A DNA stretch of 64,000 nt. Origin: Pelagibacteraceae bacterium AG-426-E17. Its GTDB lineage: Bacteria; Pseudomonadota; Alphaproteobacteria; Pelagibacterales; Pelagibacteraceae. The DNA is taken from NCBI GenBank assembly GCA_003210095.1, contig QCNP01000001.1, positions 852,001 through 916,000 on the forward strand, in the 5' to 3' direction. This document shows, one piece after another, positions 40,318-50,071 of this stretch. Each line of letters starts with the position of its first letter. Position 1 is the first letter of the stretch. A model generated the notes under the pieces. That model was not told the origin of the DNA and did not search any database. It was given only the letters and a program-made list of their open reading frames with translations. The position numbers and the translations under genes are program-made.

Positions 40318-40395
40318 GCAAATGCATTTTAGATATATCAGATATGATATAAATCGATTATAAATACATTGTTTAATTAAATAATACATTAAATT

Positions 40396-41121
40396 ATGAC
40401 ATACTGTATTGGAATTAAAACTAAAGAGGGCATAATAGTAGCATCAGACTCTAGAACTAATGCTGGTTTTGATAACGTAAATATATATTCAAAAATGTTT
40501 ACTTATGACGTTGGTGATAGAACTATTATAATAGTTACTTCAGGAAATCTTGGAACATCTCAGGCGGTATACAAATCTATCGAAAAGGATTTAAACGATA
40601 AAAATGGAATAAAAAATTTAAATACATGTGAAGATTTTGATCAAGTAGCAAAATATGTTGGAGGTCTGAATATTAAACACTCATCCCCAAAGGGAATTAA
40701 TACTGATACCGTATTACTTGGATCAACTTTTATAGTAGGTGGTCAAATCAAAGGGCAACCAATGGAATTATTCTTAGTTTACCCTCAGGGAAATTATATT
40801 AAACCCGCAGATAGTAAACCATATTTGGTGATTGGAGAAGTCAAGTACGGCAAACCAATTTTAGATAGAGTTATTACACCAAATGTTTCAATTGGTGATG
40901 CTTCAAGATGTGCCTTAATATCAATGGACTCTACACTTAAAAGTGACTTAACTGTTGGTCCCCCAATAGATTTTGTTGTTTATAAAAAAGATGAATTAAA
41001 GATTACATCTCAAAAATGCTTGAACTTAAATGACAAAGAATTTTCCAAAGTTTCTGTTGAATGGTCAGAAGGTATTTTAAAAATATTTAATTCTTTTCCA
41101 AGGTTTGATTGGGAAAAATAA
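40396..41121 (+). CDS. Anbu-type bacterial proteasome-like peptidase
   Basis: MTYCIGIKTKEGIIVASDSRTNAGFDNVNIYSKMF with Thr after Met; VTSGNLGTSQAV; DASRCALISMDSTLKSDLTVGPPID. Confidence 0.9.
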   Translation: MTYCIGIKTKEGIIVASDSRTNAGFDNVNIYSKMFTYDVGDRTIIIVTSGNLGTSQAVYKSIEKDLNDKNGIKNLNTCEDFDQVAKYVGGLNIKHSSPKGINTDTVLLGSTFIVGGQIKGQPMELFLVYPQGNYIKPADSKPYLVIGEVKYGKPILDRVITPNVSIGDASRCALISMDSTLKSDLTVGPPIDFVVYKKDELKITSQKCLNLNDKEFSKVSVEWSEGILKIFNSFPRFDWEK

Positions 41122-41145
41122 TTACTTAAAAGAAATAATTTTTCA

Positions 41146-43833
41146 ATGATAAAAAGAGATCTTTATTATGAGAGAATTCCTACTAAAAGTTTAAGAGACG
41201 ATGTTAGATACCTAGGAAATATACTTGGAAAAGTAATAAGAGAACAAGAAGGAAATAAATTTTTTAAATTGGTTGAAAAAACAAGGCTTTTATCAAAGGC
41301 AAATATTGCAAATAAAAATAAAAAGGATCCTTTCAAAAATCTATCTAAAGAAATTAAAAAACAAAGACCTAAAGAACTTCTGAAACTAACTCGAGCATAT
41401 AATCATTTTATGAACCTATATAATTTGGCTGAGTCAGTAGATGTTTCTAGAACTCTTGACCAATATGACAATTCCTCAAAAAGTAATAAAAACAAAAATA
41501 TATTTATTGAGGAAATATTTGAGAGTTTTTTTAAAAATAAAAATATTTCAAATAAAACAATTTATGATTTGGCTAAAAGACTTAATATCGGTATTGTTTT
41601 AACCGCCCATCCTACTGAAGTAAAGAGAAGGACATTAATTCAAAAATATCATACATTGACCGAAATATTGGAACAAAGAAATTTACTTCAAAACTATCCT
41701 TCTAAAATAAAAGTATTAGACAAAAAGATGTTTGATGAAATAACAATTATATGGAACACAGATGAGCTTAAAAGATACAAACCATCTCCTTTTGATGAAG
41801 CGAGATGGGGATTAGCAATTATAGAAGATAGTTTATGGGATACAATTCCTAAAGTCTACAGAAGACTTAACGAAATATTTGTAAAAAATATGAAAAAGAA
41901 TTTACCAAAAAATTTTAATCCTATCGAATTTGGTTCATGGATGGGTGGTGACCGAGATGGAAATCCTTTCGTTACATCTAAAGTTACTGAGGAAGTCTTG
42001 CTTTTGTCAAGATGGGAAGCTGCAAAACTTTATGAAAAATCTTTAACAAAATTAATAAGATCTTTTTCTATGCAAAAATGTTCCAAAAAAATATTAAGAT
42101 ATACTGGTCATTCTTATGAACCCTATAGAGTTTATTTAAGACCTCTAAGAGATAAAATGAGAAAAACTCATAGAATGATAGAACGACACTTGGTTCAAAA
42201 AAAACCTCTAAATCAAAAAGAACTTATTTCCTCTAAAGAAGATATTTTAAAACCATTGAGAGTAGTGAGAGAATCTTTGGAGCAGTCACAAAATGAAAAT
42301 ATCGCTAGCGGGGAATTATTAGACTTAATGAGAAGAGTGAAATGTTTTGGAATTAATCTTGCTAGATTAGATATAAGACAAGAGTCATCTAGACATACAA
42401 AACTTATTGCAGAAATAATAAGAAGAAAATTTAAGAAAAACTATTATTCTTGGACAGAGCTAGACAAAATAAATTTTTTGACTAAAAAAATAAAAGAAAA
42501 AAATTTTATTAATAGTTTTAAATTTAAAGATAAAGAAAATTTAGAGGTTTGGTCTACTTTCAAAGCTTTATCAAGTCAACCTAAAGAATGTTTGGGAGCT
42601 TACATTATATCTATGACATCTTCAGCATCCGATATTCTTTCAGTTATACTTCTACAGAAAGAGGCAAACATAGAACACAAATTAAGAGTGGTGCCTTTAT
42701 TTGAAACTTTAGATGACTTAATAAACGGTAGCAAAATAATGTCATCCTTGTTTAAATTAAACTGGTATCGAAATATGATTAATTATGAACAAGAGATTAT
42801 GATTGGTTATTCAGATTCTAGTAAAGATGCAGGTAAACTATGCGCAAGTTGGCATCAATATAAATTACAGGAAGAAATTTTAGCTTTGTCAAAAAAATTT
42901 AAAATAAAATTATCTTTTTTTCATGGAAGAGGTGGTTCTGCTGGAAGAGGAGGTGGACCAATACAGGCTACTCTTAAATCTCAACCACCTGGATCGGTTA
43001 ATGGTAAAATAAGAATTACAGATCAAGGTGAGGTAATACAACAAAAGTATGGCTATGAGCCCATAGCTAAATACAATCTATGTAGTTACATAAGTTCTGT
43101 GATGTTAGCTACTTTAATACCTCCACCTCAACCAAAAGAAAATTGGCGAAACTTGATAAAGAGTATGTCGGATATATCAAAAAGTTCTTATAGAAAAAAT
43201 TTAACATCTAGCACTGAATTTATAAGATACTTTAAAACAGTTACACCTCATTTAGCATTAGGAAAATTATCTATTGGGTCTCGTCCTTCTAAAAGAAAAA
43301 ATTTAGATAATATTAAAGGTCTTAGAGCAATACCTTGGGTATTTGCATGGACGCAAATAAGATTAATGTTACCAGCATGGCTAGGTACTGCCGAAGCATT
43401 AAGATACTCTTCAATTAGAAAATTTAAAAAAACTCTAATTGATATGGAAAAAAATTGGCCGTTTTTTAATTCGACCATGGATTTACTTGATATGGTTATT
43501 TCAAAAGTTGATCCAGAAATTTCAAAAATTTACGAAGGTTATTTAGCGGACGATAATCTAAAAAGAGTGGGTAAGAAACTCAGGTTTCAATTTGAAGCTT
43601 TAAAAAAACTTAATCATAGCATTACACCCTCTGAAATTTTAAAACAAAGAAAAGTATTTAGAAGTCCTGCAATTATAAGAAATGTATATTCTGAAGTTTT
43701 AAATATCCTCCAAGCAACAGTAATGATGAAATTAAACAAAAAAAATAACAATAAAATTAATAACGATTATCTAAATGATGCCTTAATGACTAGCATTGCA
43801 GGTATATCGGCAGCAATAAAAAATACTGGTTAA
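41146..43833 (+). CDS. ppc: Phosphoenolpyruvate carboxylase
   Basis: LTAHPTEVKRRT, GSWMGGDRDGNPFVT, MIGYSDSSKDAG, FFHGRGGSAGRGGGP, ending AGISAAIKNTG. Confidence 0.97.
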   Translation: MIKRDLYYERIPTKSLRDDVRYLGNILGKVIREQEGNKFFKLVEKTRLLSKANIANKNKKDPFKNLSKEIKKQRPKELLKLTRAYNHFMNLYNLAESVDVSRTLDQYDNSSKSNKNKNIFIEEIFESFFKNKNISNKTIYDLAKRLNIGIVLTAHPTEVKRRTLIQKYHTLTEILEQRNLLQNYPSKIKVLDKKMFDEITIIWNTDELKRYKPSPFDEARWGLAIIEDSLWDTIPKVYRRLNEIFVKNMKKNLPKNFNPIEFGSWMGGDRDGNPFVTSKVTEEVLLLSRWEAAKLYEKSLTKLIRSFSMQKCSKKILRYTGHSYEPYRVYLRPLRDKMRKTHRMIERHLVQKKPLNQKELISSKEDILKPLRVVRESLEQSQNENIASGELLDLMRRVKCFGINLARLDIRQESSRHTKLIAEIIRRKFKKNYYSWTELDKINFLTKKIKEKNFINSFKFKDKENLEVWSTFKALSSQPKECLGAYIISMTSSASDILSVILLQKEANIEHKLRVVPLFETLDDLINGSKIMSSLFKLNWYRNMINYEQEIMIGYSDSSKDAGKLCASWHQYKLQEEILALSKKFKIKLSFFHGRGGSAGRGGGPIQATLKSQPPGSVNGKIRITDQGEVIQQKYGYEPIAKYNLCSYISSVMLATLIPPPQPKENWRNLIKSMSDISKSSYRKNLTSSTEFIRYFKTVTPHLALGKLSIGSRPSKRKNLDNIKGLRAIPWVFAWTQIRLMLPAWLGTAEALRYSSIRKFKKTLIDMEKNWPFFNSTMDLLDMVISKVDPEISKIYEGYLADDNLKRVGKKLRFQFEALKKLNHSITPSEILKQRKVFRSPAIIRNVYSEVLNILQATVMMKLNKKNNNKINNDYLNDALMTSIAGISAAIKNTG

Positions 43834-43902
43834 TTAAAAAATTTACTTATTGATCTTGTTCAATTATAAATATTGACATAAACACTCATGAAAATAACTC
43901 AT

Positions 43903-43988
43903 GCCCTCGTGGTGAAATTGGTAGACACAAAGGACTTAAAATCCTTGCCCTTTTGGGAGTGCCAGTTCGAGTCTGGCCGAGGGCACCA
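43903..43988 (+). tRNA. tRNA-Leu (anticodon TAA)
   Basis: GCCCTCG...CGAGGGCACCA acceptor, long variable arm, GTTCGAGTC T-loop, CTTAAAA anticodon loop, encoded CCA. Confidence 0.95.
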
Positions 43989-43991
43989 CTA

Positions 43992-44753
43992 ATGAACAAA
44001 ATTATATCTGATATAAATTCAAAATCTAAAAAGATTAAAGATTTCTTAAATAAAAATCTAAAAAAAAGTAAATTAAGATCTAACTTATATATTGTTATAG
44101 GTGGCGATGGTTTCATGCTAAAAACTTTAAAAAGAAACAAAAAAAGCTCTAGAATTTTTTATGGAATAAATTCAGGTAACTATGGTTTTTTAATGAACAA
44201 ATTTTCAAGAAATAAAACAATCGAAAATTTGTCAAAATCAAAAATGATATCAATTTCTCCATTAGAAATGGAAGTAATAACTAAAAATAAAACAACAAAA
44301 AAATATTTGGCTATTAATGAGGTATCTATTTTGAGACAAAGTAGACAAGCAGCCTCTTTACAAGTGGTTTCAGGTAAAAAATATATTATAAAAAAATTAA
44401 TTTCAGACGGGATTTTAGTATCAACACCAGCGGGGAGCACAGCTTATAATATGTCTGTTCATGGACCTATATTAAGTTTAAATTCAAAAAAATTATCAAT
44501 ATCACCAATAAGTGCTTTTAGACCTCGAAGATGGAAAGGTAAAATTATAAGTGATAAATCCATAATTCGAATTAAAAATTTAAATCCATTAAAAAGACCA
44601 GTCAGTGCAGTAGCAGATAATGTTGAAATACGTAATGCTAAAAAAATTATTGTTAAAACCAATAAAAAAATTAAGTTTAATCTTTTGTATGACACAAATA
44701 GAAGTCTTCAAAAAAAAATTAAACTAGAACAGTTAAGAAGAGAAACAAATTAG
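43992..44753 (+). CDS. nadK: NAD kinase
   Basis: IGGDGFMLKTL, YGINSGNYGFLMN, AINEVSILR, DGILVSTPAGSTAYNMSVHGPIL; start ATG 43992, 3 nt after the tRNA. Confidence 0.9.
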   Translation: MNKIISDINSKSKKIKDFLNKNLKKSKLRSNLYIVIGGDGFMLKTLKRNKKSSRIFYGINSGNYGFLMNKFSRNKTIENLSKSKMISISPLEMEVITKNKTTKKYLAINEVSILRQSRQAASLQVVSGKKYIIKKLISDGILVSTPAGSTAYNMSVHGPILSLNSKKLSISPISAFRPRRWKGKIISDKSIIRIKNLNPLKRPVSAVADNVEIRNAKKIIVKTNKKIKFNLLYDTNRSLQKKIKLEQLRRETN

Positions 44754-44829
44754 TGGTGCCCCCGCACGGATTCGAACCGCGGACCTATTGATTACAAATC
44801 AATTGCTCTACCAGCTGAGCTACAAGGGC
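44754..44829 (-). tRNA. tRNA-Thr (anticodon TGT)
   Basis: Reverse complement GCCCTTGTAGCTCAGCTGGTAGAGC...ATTGATTTGTAATCAAT...GGTTCGAATC...GGGGGCACCA. Confidence 0.94.
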
Positions 44830-44858
44830 GTTTAGTGTTGTTTATAATATATTTATTA

Positions 44859-45605
44859 CTAATCAAGATTTTTTTTTACCTTGTTTATATGAAAAAAAAC
44901 AATCGATGCACTATTAGATATATTTAAACTTTCTAAATCTTTATTAATTTTAATCTTTACAAAATAATCAACATATTTTTCTGTTTTTTGGTTTAATCCA
45001 AAGCCTTCGGAACCAAAAAGAAGAACATTATTTCCTTTCCATTCTACATCAGAAAAATCCTTCTTGGCGTTTGTATCAAAACCATAAATCCAAAAATTTT
45101 TTTCCCTTAGAAATTTTAAAGTAGTATTAATATTTGAAACCTTGAATATTTTCATATATTCAATACTCCCACTACTTGCTTTATACATTGCTTTGCTTTT
45201 TTCAGGGTAATGTCTCTCTTTAACAATAATACCATCAATTTTAAAAGCTAAAGCACTTCTAATAATTGAACCTATATTTCGTGGATCTGTTACTCCCTGA
45301 AGACAAATAAGTGTTTTATTCTGTTCTTTTTTTATAAATTCCTTCAAATCTAAATCCTCTAATTTTTCTATTTCTGCGACGAAACCTTGGTGTAAAATTT
45401 GCTCATTTTTACAATATTTATCTAATTCTTTTTTAGTTTTAAAATAAACCTTAATGTTTTTAATCAAGTTAATTTTATTGTTTTCTCTATGAATAGTTTT
45501 TTTACTTTCCTCGGTTAAAAATAGTCTAATTACTTTTCTGTTGGGATTTTTTAGAGCCTCAATTACTGGATGTTTACCAACAATATAAAAGTTTGAATTT
45601 GACAT
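44859..45605 (-). CDS. rlmB: 23S rRNA (guanosine-2'-O-)-methyltransferase RlmB-like (SPOUT/TrmH family)
   Basis: YIVGKHPVIEALKNPNRKV, CLQGVTDPRNIGSIIRSALAF, LLFGSEGFGLNQ, SLNISNSASIVFFH. Confidence 0.9.
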   Translation of the reverse strand: MSNSNFYIVGKHPVIEALKNPNRKVIRLFLTEESKKTIHRENNKINLIKNIKVYFKTKKELDKYCKNEQILHQGFVAEIEKLEDLDLKEFIKKEQNKTLICLQGVTDPRNIGSIIRSALAFKIDGIIVKERHYPEKSKAMYKASSGSIEYMKIFKVSNINTTLKFLREKNFWIYGFDTNAKKDFSDVEWKGNNVLLFGSEGFGLNQKTEKYVDYFVKIKINKDLESLNISNSASIVFFHINKVKKNLD

Positions 45606-45658
45606 TATAATTACCAATTTTACTTAATTTTTAACTAATTTTATTGTTATTTCTCATA

Positions 45659-45686
45659 TTGCATTTGTTCAATAAAAATATATAAA
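45659..45686 (+). promoter_or_regulatory. Candidate promoter of the tRNA-Tyr/tRNA-Gly/tuf unit
   Basis: TTGCAT (45659-45664), 16-nt spacer, TATAAA (45681-45686). Confidence 0.4.
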
Positions 45687-45743
45687 ACCACTGTTGTTTA
45701 AAGCTTTAATTGAACAAGGTGACGCTACTCCTATTTCTATTTA

Positions 45744-45829
<86 letters not shown>

Positions 45830-45872
45830 TTCTCTAAAGTATTTAAATAACTTGGAGTATTAACTTGGTTAT

Positions 45873-45946
45873 GCGGGTGTAGTTCAATGGTAGAACGCTA
45901 GCCTTCCAAGCTGGATGTAAGGGTTCGATTCCCTTTACCCGCTCCA
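45873..45946 (+). tRNA. tRNA-Gly (anticodon TCC)
   Basis: GCGGGTGTAGTTCAATGGTAGAACGCTAGCCTTCCAAGCTGG...GGGTTCGATTCCCTTTACCCGCTCCA. Confidence 0.95.
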
Positions 45947-45979
45947 AAAATTATAATTTTTAAAGTGAGGTAAAAAGTA

Positions 45980-47170
45980 ATGTCGAAAGAGAAATTTAAT
46001 AGGACAAAACCACATTGTAACATTGGTACAATTGGACACGTAGACCATGGTAAAACAACATTGACTGCCGCTATAACTAAAGTGCTGTCAGAAACAGGAG
46101 GCGCACAATTTACAGCATATGATCAAATTGATAAAGCTCCGGAGGAAAAAGAAAGAGGAATTACGATTTCAACAGCACACGTTGAGTATGAAACTGAAAA
46201 AAGGCATTACGCTCACGTAGATTGCCCCGGACATGCTGACTATGTAAAAAATATGATTACTGGTGCAGCCCAAATGGATGGAGCTATTTTAGTTGTAAAT
46301 GCAGCTGATGGCCCAATGCCACAAACAAGGGAACATATTCTTTTAGCAAGACAAGTTGGTGTTCCAGCAATTGTTGTATTTTTAAATAAAGTTGACCAAG
46401 TTAAAGATAAAGAACTAATTGAACTTGTAGAGGAAGAAATTAAAGAACTATTAACTTCTTATAAATTCCCAGGTGATAAAACTCCGATTATAAAAGGATC
46501 GGCCTTAGCTGCAGTTGAGGGTAAAGATGAGGAAGTTGGAAAAAAAGCTATCATGGATTTAATGAAAGCTGTTGATGAACACATACCTCAGCCTGATAGA
46601 CCTAAGGACAAACCTTTTTTAATGCCTGTCGAGGATGTATTTTCGATTTCTGGTAGAGGAACAGTTGTAACTGGTAGAGTTGAACAAGGTGTTGTTAAAA
46701 CTGGGGAAGAAATTGAGATTGTTGGAATAAGAGATACCAAAAAAACTGTTTGCACTGGAGTAGAAATGTTCAGAAAAATTTTGGATACAGGTGAGGCTGG
46801 AGATAATATAGGTGCCTTATTAAGAGGTGTAGAGAGAACTGATGTTGAAAGAGGACAAGTTTTGGCAAAACCAGGATCTGTAACTCCACACACAGAGTTT
46901 GAAGCTCAAGCTTATGTATTAAAAAAAGAGGAGGGTGGAAGACACACACCTTTTTTTACAAAATACAGACCTCAATTTTACTTTAGAACAACCGATGTTA
47001 CTGGTGAAGTTGAATTACCATCTGGAACAGAAATGGTTATGCCGGGAGACGATGCTAAATTCAAAGTTAAATTAATTACACCTATCGCTATGAGTGAAAA
47101 ATTAAATTTCGCAATTCGTGAAGGTGGAAGAACTGTAGGAGCTGGAGTAGTAACTAAGATTATTAAGTAA
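45980..47170 (+). CDS. tuf: Translation elongation factor Tu
   Basis: [50 protein letters not shown]. Confidence 0.98.
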   Translation: MSKEKFNRTKPHCNIGTIGHVDHGKTTLTAAITKVLSETGGAQFTAYDQIDKAPEEKERGITISTAHVEYETEKRHYAHVDCPGHADYVKNMITGAAQMDGAILVVNAADGPMPQTREHILLARQVGVPAIVVFLNKVDQVKDKELIELVEEEIKELLTSYKFPGDKTPIIKGSALAAVEGKDEEVGKKAIMDLMKAVDEHIPQPDRPKDKPFLMPVEDVFSISGRGTVVTGRVEQGVVKTGEEIEIVGIRDTKKTVCTGVEMFRKILDTGEAGDNIGALLRGVERTDVERGQVLAKPGSVTPHTEFEAQAYVLKKEEGGRHTPFFTKYRPQFYFRTTDVTGEVELPSGTEMVMPGDDAKFKVKLITPIAMSEKLNFAIREGGRTVGAGVVTKIIK

Positions 47171-47182
47171 GCTGCCCCTCTT

Positions 47183-47258
47183 AGGAGTGTAGCTCAATTG
47201 GTAGAGCGCCGGTCTCCAAAACCGGAGGTTGGGGGTTCGATTCCCTCCGCTCCTGCCA
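47183..47258 (+). tRNA. tRNA-Trp (anticodon CCA)
   Basis: AGGAGTGTAGCTCAATTGGTAGAGCGCCGGTCTCCAAAACCGG...GGTTCGATTCCCTCCGCTCCTGCCA. Confidence 0.95.
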
Positions 47259-47263
47259 TAATA

Positions 47264-47467
47264 ATGAAAATGTTTATGAAAAACCCAATTAAATTTTTGC
47301 AAGAGGTTAAACAAGAGGCTTTTAAAGTTACCTGGCCAACTGGTAAGGAAACAATACAAGGCACATTGATGGTTGCAGCGATGGCAATTATTGCATCAAT
47401 ATTTTTTTTACTTCTTGATCAATTTTTCCAGTTTATTTTGGGTTTAATTTTAAAAATAGGTCTTTAA
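47264..47467 (+). CDS. secE: Preprotein translocase subunit SecE
   Basis: NPIKFLQEVKQEAFKVTWPTGKETIQGTLMV; ATG at 47264 just after tRNA-Trp. Confidence 0.94.
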   Translation: MKMFMKNPIKFLQEVKQEAFKVTWPTGKETIQGTLMVAAMAIIASIFFLLLDQFFQFILGLILKIGL

Positions 47468-47997
47468 TGAAAAATTGGTACATAGTTCAATCTCATTCAA
47501 GTTTTGAAAATAAAGTAGCTCAACTAATAAAAGAGGAGGCAGATAAAGCTAAAATATCTGATAAAATTGAGGAAATAGTCGTACCAACACACGATGTTAC
47601 TGAGGTTAAAAGAGGTAAAAGAGTTCAAAGAAAAAAAAAATATTTTCCTGGATATGTTTTAATTAAAAGTGAAATGGATAATAACATTTATCACATGATT
47701 AAAAATATAAAAAAAGTTAGCGGTTTTTTAGGATCAAAAGGTGTCCCAGTTCCAGTTTCAGATAAAGAAATAGAAAAAATATTAGGTCAAATGAAAGATG
47801 GAATAGCACAACCAAAATCCACAATTGACTATTCTATTGGAGAAAAGGTGCAAGTAGTCGACGGACCTTTTGCATCGTTTTCAGGATTAATAGAGGATAT
47901 TGACGAAGAAAAATTACGTGTTAAAGTTTCAGTGTCTATTTTTGGAAGACCAACTCCGGTAGATCTAGAGTTTAACCAGATAGAAAAGGTAAGTTAA
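47467..47997 (+). CDS. nusG: Transcription termination/antitermination protein NusG
   Basis: [44 protein letters not shown]. Confidence 0.97.
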   Translation: MKNWYIVQSHSSFENKVAQLIKEEADKAKISDKIEEIVVPTHDVTEVKRGKRVQRKKKYFPGYVLIKSEMDNNIYHMIKNIKKVSGFLGSKGVPVPVSDKEIEKILGQMKDGIAQPKSTIDYSIGEKVQVVDGPFASFSGLIEDIDEEKLRVKVSVSIFGRPTPVDLEFNQIEKVS

Positions 47998-48425
47998 TGG
48001 CAAAAAAAGAAATTAGTGGATATGTGAAATTACAAATTAAAGGTGGTCAAGCTAATCCAGCCCCACCCGTAGGACCTGCTTTAGGACAAAGAGGTATAAA
48101 TATTATGGAATTTTGTAAAGCTTTTAATGAAAAAACAAAAAATTTTATGGGTAAACCTGTTCCTGTAATTATTACTGTATATAAAGATAAAAAATTTGAT
48201 TTTGAGATTAAATCACCTCCAGCATCTCACTTTATTAAAGAAGCGGCTAAATTAAAAAGTGGATCCCAAGAACCAGGTAGAACTATTGTAGCGTCAATAA
48301 CAACAAAGCAAGCTAAAGAAATAGCAGAAAAAAAAATGAAAGATTTAAATGCTCATGATTTAGATGAAGCTGTAAAAATAATTGCAGGCTCTGCTAGATC
48401 TATGGGTATAGAGGTAAAAGATTAA
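47997..48425 (+). CDS. rplK: 50S ribosomal protein L11
   Basis: [37 protein letters not shown]. Confidence 0.98.
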   Translation: MAKKEISGYVKLQIKGGQANPAPPVGPALGQRGINIMEFCKAFNEKTKNFMGKPVPVIITVYKDKKFDFEIKSPPASHFIKEAAKLKSGSQEPGRTIVASITTKQAKEIAEKKMKDLNAHDLDEAVKIIAGSARSMGIEVKD

Positions 48426-49114
48426 TGCCATCAAAAAGATTTAAAAAACTTCCTGAAAAAACAAATTTATTAAAGCCTCTTAAAATAAATGAGTTGCTGC
48501 CTTTGGTTAAAAAAAATTGTACAACGAAGTTTGATGAGTCAATTGATCTAAGCATTGCTATTAATAATAAACAAAAAAAAAATGAAATTAACATCAGAAC
48601 AGCTATTAATTTACCTGGCGGAACAGGAAAAAAAGTAAAAGTAGCAGTAGTAGCAGAGGAAGCCAAACATAAAGATGCTAAAGATGCAGGTGCTGATATA
48701 GTTGGAGGTGATGATTTTATCGAAAAAATTAAAAATGGTGATTTAAACTTTGAAAAATTAATTTCATCAACTTCAATGATGTTAAAATTATCTAAACTTG
48801 GGAAAATATTAGGTCCCAAAGGGTTAATGCCTAATCCTAAACTTGGAACAGTTACTGATGATATTTCAAGTGCAGTCAAAAATGCAAAGTCAGGTCAAGT
48901 AGAGCTCAAAAATGATAAAGATGGAAATATTGGTCTCAGCTTTGGAAAAAAATCTTTTTCAGATGATAAATTAATTAAAAATTTCGATACTATAATCGAA
49001 ACTATTGATAGAGAAAAATCAAATTATACAATTAAAGGTGATTTGATAAAAAATATTTTTATCACTTCATCTATGGGTGTTTCCTATAAAGTTAAACTAG
49101 ATAAGGCTATTTAA
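48425..49114 (+). CDS. rplA: 50S ribosomal protein L1
   Basis: LGKILGPKGLMPNPKLGTVTDDI. Confidence 0.97.
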   Translation: MPSKRFKKLPEKTNLLKPLKINELLPLVKKNCTTKFDESIDLSIAINNKQKKNEINIRTAINLPGGTGKKVKVAVVAEEAKHKDAKDAGADIVGGDDFIEKIKNGDLNFEKLISSTSMMLKLSKLGKILGPKGLMPNPKLGTVTDDISSAVKNAKSGQVELKNDKDGNIGLSFGKKSFSDDKLIKNFDTIIETIDREKSNYTIKGDLIKNIFITSSMGVSYKVKLDKAI

Positions 49115-49116
49115 TT

Positions 49117-49626
49117 ATGATGAATAAAGAAAAAAAACAAACATACATAAAAAATATGACATCTGAAATTGATAAATCGGATGCAGTAATCGTAACACAT
49201 TATCAAGGGTTAACAGTTAAGCAATTAGATGAACTTAGAAATAGAATGAGAGAACATGGGATACAATTTAAAATTACTAAAAATAGAATTACTAAATTAG
49301 CTTTAGAAAAAACAAGATGTAAAGAATTGTCGAAACTTTTTACAGGACCTACGGCAATAGCTTTATCATCTGATGCAATTACATCTGCAAAAATATTAAC
49401 TAATTTTTCTAAGGAAAATTCAAATCTAAAGATTCTAGGTGGAATCATGGGTGGAGATATTCTTGACGTTGCTGGTGTCAAAAATGTTGCAACTTTACCC
49501 TCTTTGGATGAAGCAAGAGCAAAAATAGTGGGTATTTTACGATCTCCAGCGCAAAAAATCGCAAGTATTTTACTTGCACCAGCCTCAAAAATCGCTATTT
49601 TAGCGCTCGAAAAATCAAAAAAATAA
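49117..49626 (+). CDS. rplJ: 50S ribosomal protein L10
   Basis: VTHYQGLTVKQLDELRNRMREHGIQFKITKNRITKLA. Confidence 0.96.
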   Translation: MMNKEKKQTYIKNMTSEIDKSDAVIVTHYQGLTVKQLDELRNRMREHGIQFKITKNRITKLALEKTRCKELSKLFTGPTAIALSSDAITSAKILTNFSKENSNLKILGGIMGGDILDVAGVKNVATLPSLDEARAKIVGILRSPAQKIASILLAPASKIAILALEKSKK

Positions 49627-49644
49627 CCTTAGGACATTTTTAGT

Positions 49645-50019
49645 ATGGCTGATCTTAATAAAATTATCGACGAATTATCAAAACTAACTGTAGTTGAAGC
49701 TGCAGAATTATCAAAACAACTTGAAGAAAAATGGGGAGTAACTGCTGCAGCAGCTGTTGCAGCTCCTGCTGCTGGTGCAGCTGCAGGTGGAGCACCTGCT
49801 GAAGAAAAAGATGAATTTACAGTAGTATTAGCATCTTCAGGTGATAAAAAAATTAATGTAATTAAAGAAGTTAGAGCAATAACAACTCTAGGTTTGAAAG
49901 AAGCAAAGGATTTAGTTGAAGGGGCGCCCAAAGAGATTAAATCTGGTGTAAGTAAAAAAGATGCTGAAGAGATGAAGAAAAAACTCGAAGCAGCTGGTGC
50001 AAAAGTAGAACTTAAGTAA
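49645..50019 (+). CDS. rplL: 50S ribosomal protein L7/L12
   Basis: Ala-rich hinge; [56 protein letters not shown]. Confidence 0.98.
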   Translation: MADLNKIIDELSKLTVVEAAELSKQLEEKWGVTAAAAVAAPAAGAAAGGAPAEEKDEFTVVLASSGDKKINVIKEVRAITTLGLKEAKDLVEGAPKEIKSGVSKKDAEEMKKKLEAAGAKVELK

Positions 50020-50038
50020 ATAAACAAAGAATTTTAAA

Positions 50039-50063
50039 GCTGTTAATCTAATAAATTAACGGT
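50039..50063 (+). promoter_or_regulatory. RNA hairpin in the rplL-rpoB gap
   Basis: GTTAAT (50042-50047) / ATTAAC (50055-50060), 7-nt loop; stem extendable with one C-G and wobble pairs. Confidence 0.45.
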
Positions 50064-50071
50064 TTAAATAA

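Noticed and set aside
43953-43991. N-terminal extension of nadK ORF through tRNA-Leu
   Set aside because: Lies within the tRNA; ATG at 43992 is the first plausible start.
43886-44140. Minus-strand 84-aa ORF (SGALGQTRTGTPKRARILSPLCLPISPRGHE)
   Set aside because: Antisense of tRNA-Leu and nadK; spurious.
47198-47263. N-terminal extension of secE ORF through tRNA-Trp
   Set aside because: Reading frame runs through the tRNA; SecE begins at ATG 47264.
47102-47359. Minus-strand 85-aa ORF (GRSGGNRTPNLRFWRPALYQLSYTPK...)
   Set aside because: Antisense translation of tRNA-Trp and flanks, a well-known spurious ORF type; overlaps tuf end and secE.
48400-48879. Minus-strand 159-aa ORF opposite rplA
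   Set aside because: Fully antisense to a conserved ribosomal protein gene.
49629-50027. Minus-strand 132-aa ORF opposite rplL
   Set aside because: Low-complexity mirror of the Ala-rich rplL; no independent coding signal.
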